A DNA stretch of 64,000 nt from an uncultured Bacteroidia bacterium (lineage in GTDB: Bacteria; Bacteroidota; Bacteroidia; J057; CALAJH01): the NCBI GenBank assembly GCA_937922655.1, contig CALAJH010000012.1:62001-126000 (forward strand), given 5' to 3'. Both the position numbers and the translations under genes were made by a program. The notes under the pieces are model-generated. The model had not been told where the DNA came from. It did no database searches and worked only from the letters and a program-made list of their open reading frames with translations. Shown here piece by piece: positions 61,203-64,000 of this stretch; positions within the stretch are counted from its first letter, which is position 1; each line of letters begins with the position of its first letter.

Positions 61203-61231
61203 ACGGCAAAAACGTTAATTTTTGTGCCGTT
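61203..61231 (+). terminator. possible terminator hairpin
   Basis: ACGGCAAAAA (61203-61212) can pair with TTTTTGTGCCGT (61219-61230) with a two-base bulge; TTTTG-rich DNA follows. It lies 52 nt after the TIGR02757 stop and before ispE. Weak. Confidence 0.35.
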
Positions 61232-61268
61232 TTGAATTTGTAATGCCTAATTGGCGGTCTAAAAAATT

Positions 61269-62054
61269 ATGGACGGAGCGCTCGCACTCAAATGCAACGC
61301 CAAGATAAACATCGGATTGTTTATCAAAGGCAAAAGGCCGGACGGATACCATGAAATTGAGACGGTGTATTATCCGGTCATGGACATGTTCGACGATTTG
61401 ACGGTACAACGGCTCGATAACGCCGATACGCCGGTATTAAAAGTTACGGGTTTGAGTATTCCGGGCGATTTGGAAGATAATTTATGCATCAAAGCATGGA
61501 AGGCGCTCAAAGCGTTGCGTCCCGAAATGCCGGCGGTAACGATGCGGCTTCATAAACGTATACCCGTCGGTTCGGGCTTGGGGGGAGGTTCGTCAAACGC
61601 CGCTTTTGTCCTGCGTGCCTTAAACTTTATTTTCGCCTTAGGTTACAGCCAAGACGAACTCAAAGAAATCGGAGTGAAATTAGGAGCGGACGTACCCTTT
61701 TTTTTGGAAAACCGTCCGCTTTTGGCAAGGGGAATCGGGGATAAATTTTTTGAAATACGTTTCAATTTCCCGTATCGTATTGAAATTATGACCCAACCGG
61801 TTCATTCCGATACTTCGCTGGCCTACAAGGAAATCGACCTACTCAAATGTTCGCTCCATAAAAATCTCGAACGCCTTATCACCACTTTGGACGTCCGTTT
61901 GTGGAAAGACCACATCGTCAACGATTTTGAACCAACGGTTTTCAGGCGGTTTCCCGAGCTTTTGCGCGTCAAAAACTATCTCTACAAAAAAGGGGCCCTT
62001 TACGCGAGCATGAGCGGTACGGGCAGCGCAGTCTATGGAATATTCAAAATGTAG
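61269..62054 (+). CDS. ispE: 4-diphosphocytidyl-2-C-methyl-D-erythritol kinase
   Basis: 261 residues. GHMP kinase of the MEP isoprenoid pathway. The substrate-binding KCNAKINIGLFI at the N-terminus, GYHEIETVYYP, the ATP loop PVGSGLGGGSSNAAF near residue 101, and MSGTGSAVYGIF at the C-terminus are diagnostic. It implies isoprenoids, including the menaquinone tail, come from the MEP route. No other isp gene is nearby. Confidence 0.95.
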   Translation: MDGALALKCNAKINIGLFIKGKRPDGYHEIETVYYPVMDMFDDLTVQRLDNADTPVLKVTGLSIPGDLEDNLCIKAWKALKALRPEMPAVTMRLHKRIPVGSGLGGGSSNAAFVLRALNFIFALGYSQDELKEIGVKLGADVPFFLENRPLLARGIGDKFFEIRFNFPYRIEIMTQPVHSDTSLAYKEIDLLKCSLHKNLERLITTLDVRLWKDHIVNDFEPTVFRRFPELLRVKNYLYKKGALYASMSGTGSAVYGIFKM

Positions 62055-62212
62055 TTTATTCTTATTTATAAGAGATAAAAAATATTGAATTTGAAGTTGT
62101 TTTAAGGTTACATATATCGATACTTATCCTTATTTAAAAGCGGTAAACAACAATCTATTTAAGGCGTTTGTAGAGAAAAATACAATTTTATCGCTTAAAA
62201 AAAATAAAAATT

Positions 62213-64000
62213 ATGTGTGGAATCGTCGGATGGGTAGGGCCGGGAAAATTTGATTCGGAAAAATTCGAAGCCGGGCTAAAAACGTTGTCGCGGCGCGGAC
62301 CGGATTTGCAGGCTATGAAAAAAATGGATGGTGCGATTTTGGGTCATACCCGTCTCGCTATTTTGGACCTTTCTCCCGCCGGCAACCAACCTATGACCGT
62401 TGGCGAATTGACCTTGGTTTATAACGGCGAAATATTCAACTATCCACAAATAGCGGAAGAAATCCGACGTATTCGCCCTGAAATACAATTTCAATCCACG
62501 GGTGACGCGGAAGTTCTGCTTCGTGCATACGAGACGTGGGGCGCAAAATGCGTGGAAAAATTCAACGGTTTTTTTGCGTTTGCGATTTACAACCAAACCA
62601 CCCAAGAACTTTTTGCCGCTCGGGACCCACACGGCATTAAACCCTTTTGGTACGTCCACGACGAACGGGGTTTTTTCTTTGCATCCGAGGCAAAAGCTTT
62701 GTTTGCCGCAGGTTATCGATTCGACCTCAATCCCGTTTCCGTTTATCATTTTTTTCAGCTCAACTACGTACCCCCCGACACTTCGATTTGGAATGGCGTT
62801 TATAAACTATTGCCGGGTTATAGTTTGACGCTTGAAAAAAACACATTGAAACTTGCGCCCTACCCCCCTACCCTACCTTATCCCGAACTTCCCCATCCCC
62901 ATGCAACAACATATCCACAAATACAAGAAAACGTAAAAGCACTGGTGGAAAACGCCGTAAAAATACGGTTGATTTCCGACGTCCCTTTGGGGGTGTTTTT
63001 GTCCGGAGGCATTGACTCGTCGATTGTAGGCGCGATGGCCGCCAAGCACCAACCGGAATTGTTGACGTTTTCCATCGGCTTCGACGACCCGCTTTTCGAC
63101 GAAACCTATTACGCCGAGCTTGTCGCAAAACACATCGGTTCGCGACATACAACGTTCAAATTAAGCTTTGAGGACTTGGCGCAGAGCGTAAACGGATTGT
63201 TGGATTATTTGGACGAACCTTTTGCCGACTCTTCTGCGATTAACACCTATATTTTGTCGGAAAGGGTTTCCAAACATGTAAAGGTTGCCTTGTCCGGCGA
63301 CGGCGCCGACGAACTTTTCGGTGGATATATGAAACACGTCGGTGAGGCGAATGTCCGTGAAAAATCGATGCTTAATCTATTTATTCGAGGACTTTATCCA
63401 TTGATAAAGCATATTCCAAGCCATAGAAACAGCGTAATGGCACGTAAAATATGGCAAATTAAGAAATATGCAGAGGGAATGTTGTTGTCGCCTCAAGAAC
63501 GATATTGGCGTTGGGCAAGCGTACAAGACGACGACTTTTTACGTTCAATGATTAAAACAATTCCTCATAAGGAATTGCTTAATAAAGCGCGTTCGGTATA
63601 CTTGGAACGAATTGACAAATACAACGATATGAACGGCGTATTATCGGCGGATATGTATTTGGTTTTGACGGGTGATATGCTGACCAAAGTGGACATGACT
63701 TCCATGGCGCATTCTTTGGAGGTTCGCCCTCCTTTTTTGGATATACATCTTACGGATTACGTCGAAAAATTACCGGCCGAAATGAAAATAAAAGGTAGCG
63801 ACAGAAAACGGGTATTAAGGGATGCATTTCGGAAATATCTGCCGGAAGAATTATACACAAGACCTAAACAAGGATTTGAAGTGCCGTTGCGAAAATTGTT
63901 TATTGGACCTTTGAAAAACTATATTGAAAAAGAAATCGTCAATCGTGAAAAAATCGAATCTTCGGGATTGTTTCGTTATCCACCGATAGAAAGATTATGG
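62213..64000 (+). CDS. asnB: asparagine synthetase, glutamine-hydrolysing (3' partial)
   Basis: The frame runs open for 596 codons to the window end; a full-length protein is around 600-650 residues, so little is missing. Met-Cys2 (MCGIVGW) gives the class II glutaminase nucleophile after Met removal. Glutaminase motifs: GHTRLAILDLS, VYNGEIFNY. The synthetase domain has the PP-loop SGGIDSS near residue 265 and SGDGADELFGGY near 363. It makes asparagine from aspartate, glutamine and ATP; some members act in surface-glycan gene clusters. An AT-rich gap of 158 bp separates it from ispE. Confidence 0.93.
   Translation, partial: MCGIVGWVGPGKFDSEKFEAGLKTLSRRGPDLQAMKKMDGAILGHTRLAILDLSPAGNQPMTVGELTLVYNGEIFNYPQIAEEIRRIRPEIQFQSTGDAEVLLRAYETWGAKCVEKFNGFFAFAIYNQTTQELFAARDPHGIKPFWYVHDERGFFFASEAKALFAAGYRFDLNPVSVYHFFQLNYVPPDTSIWNGVYKLLPGYSLTLEKNTLKLAPYPPTLPYPELPHPHATTYPQIQENVKALVENAVKIRLISDVPLGVFLSGGIDSSIVGAMAAKHQPELLTFSIGFDDPLFDETYYAELVAKHIGSRHTTFKLSFEDLAQSVNGLLDYLDEPFADSSAINTYILSERVSKHVKVALSGDGADELFGGYMKHVGEANVREKSMLNLFIRGLYPLIKHIPSHRNSVMARKIWQIKKYAEGMLLSPQERYWRWASVQDDDFLRSMIKTIPHKELLNKARSVYLERIDKYNDMNGVLSADMYLVLTGDMLTKVDMTSMAHSLEVRPPFLDIHLTDYVEKLPAEMKIKGSDRKRVLRDAFRKYLPEELYTRPKQGFEVPLRKLFIGPLKNYIEKEIVNREKIESSGLFRYPPIERLW

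Noticed and set aside
1-64000. Insertion sequences, integrases, CRISPR repeats, toxin-antitoxin or restriction genes
   Set aside because: None of the translated products resembles these families, and no regularly spaced direct repeats were seen; the repeated segments found are protein domain repeats.

Overview
The window is a chromosomal segment of a non-Bacteroidales member of the Bacteroidota, probably a free-living gliding or surface-living lineage. Three things support this. Six encoded proteins are recognisable as type IX secretion system (T9SS) cargo or related proteins, five of them with T9SS-type C-termini I can point to (PorU2-like, Omp28-like, subtilase, gliding-motility C-terminal PKD protein, SprB-repeat giant). 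The E1 alpha/beta fusion is a form common in this phylum, and MqnC indicates menaquinone synthesis by the futalosine route. The Bacteroidota -7 promoter element TAnnTTTG stands in front of many genes, some with a TTTG/TTG -33 box 17-20 nt upstream. No mobile element, CRISPR array, rRNA operon or phage gene was seen. Two tRNA genes are present (Ser-GCU, Pro-UGG).

Layout. 1-7.4 kb: end of a PorU2-like T9SS protein, an OmpA/PD40 envelope protein, acyl-CoA dehydrogenase, then a TPR protein and an O-methyltransferase. 7.4-16.4 kb: secreted Omp28-like protein, fused double-ATPase ABC protein, two secreted proteins of unknown role, and a PurF-like / pterin dehydratase operon. 16.8-24.5 kb: bioB, kynurenine monooxygenase, a truA-M3 peptidase-DUF58-RNase H operon, cob(I)alamin adenosyltransferase, WD40 protein. 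24.5-34 kb is visibly AT-richer: sugar aminotransferase, coiled-coil lipoprotein, then a five-gene operon (divergent superoxide-dismutase-like Tat lipoprotein, lipoprotein, T9SS subtilase, prolyl oligopeptidase, kdsB). 34-42.5 kb: lipoprotein, mqnC, response regulator/PP2C phosphatase, two PKD/Ig-like T9SS cargo genes. 42.9-47 kb: tRNA-Ser, a small Cys-rich lipoprotein, tRNA-Pro, an IscA-type carrier coupled to a degenerate histidine kinase, and an MBL-murF-thioesterase operon. 47.2-54.4 kb: one 2389-residue adhesin. 54.5-64 kb: class IV aminotransferase, E1 fusion, dsbD, cutA, a TIGR02757 protein, ispE and the start of asnB.

The genome is compact. Many same-strand neighbours overlap by ATGA or TAATG junctions, and five convergent pairs share exactly the four bases of their two stop codons. 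Several promoters sit so close to the start codon that the mRNA should be leaderless or nearly so. The most unusual items are the divergent exported SOD-like protein (all four metal ligands kept, Tyr34 and the redox-tuning Gln lost), the pseudo-histidine kinase translationally coupled to an Fe-S carrier, the lipoprotein gene wedged between a tRNA terminator and a second tRNA, an 18-bp inverted repeat touching the -33 box of the giant adhesin gene, and two long-armed hairpins with related loops between convergent genes.
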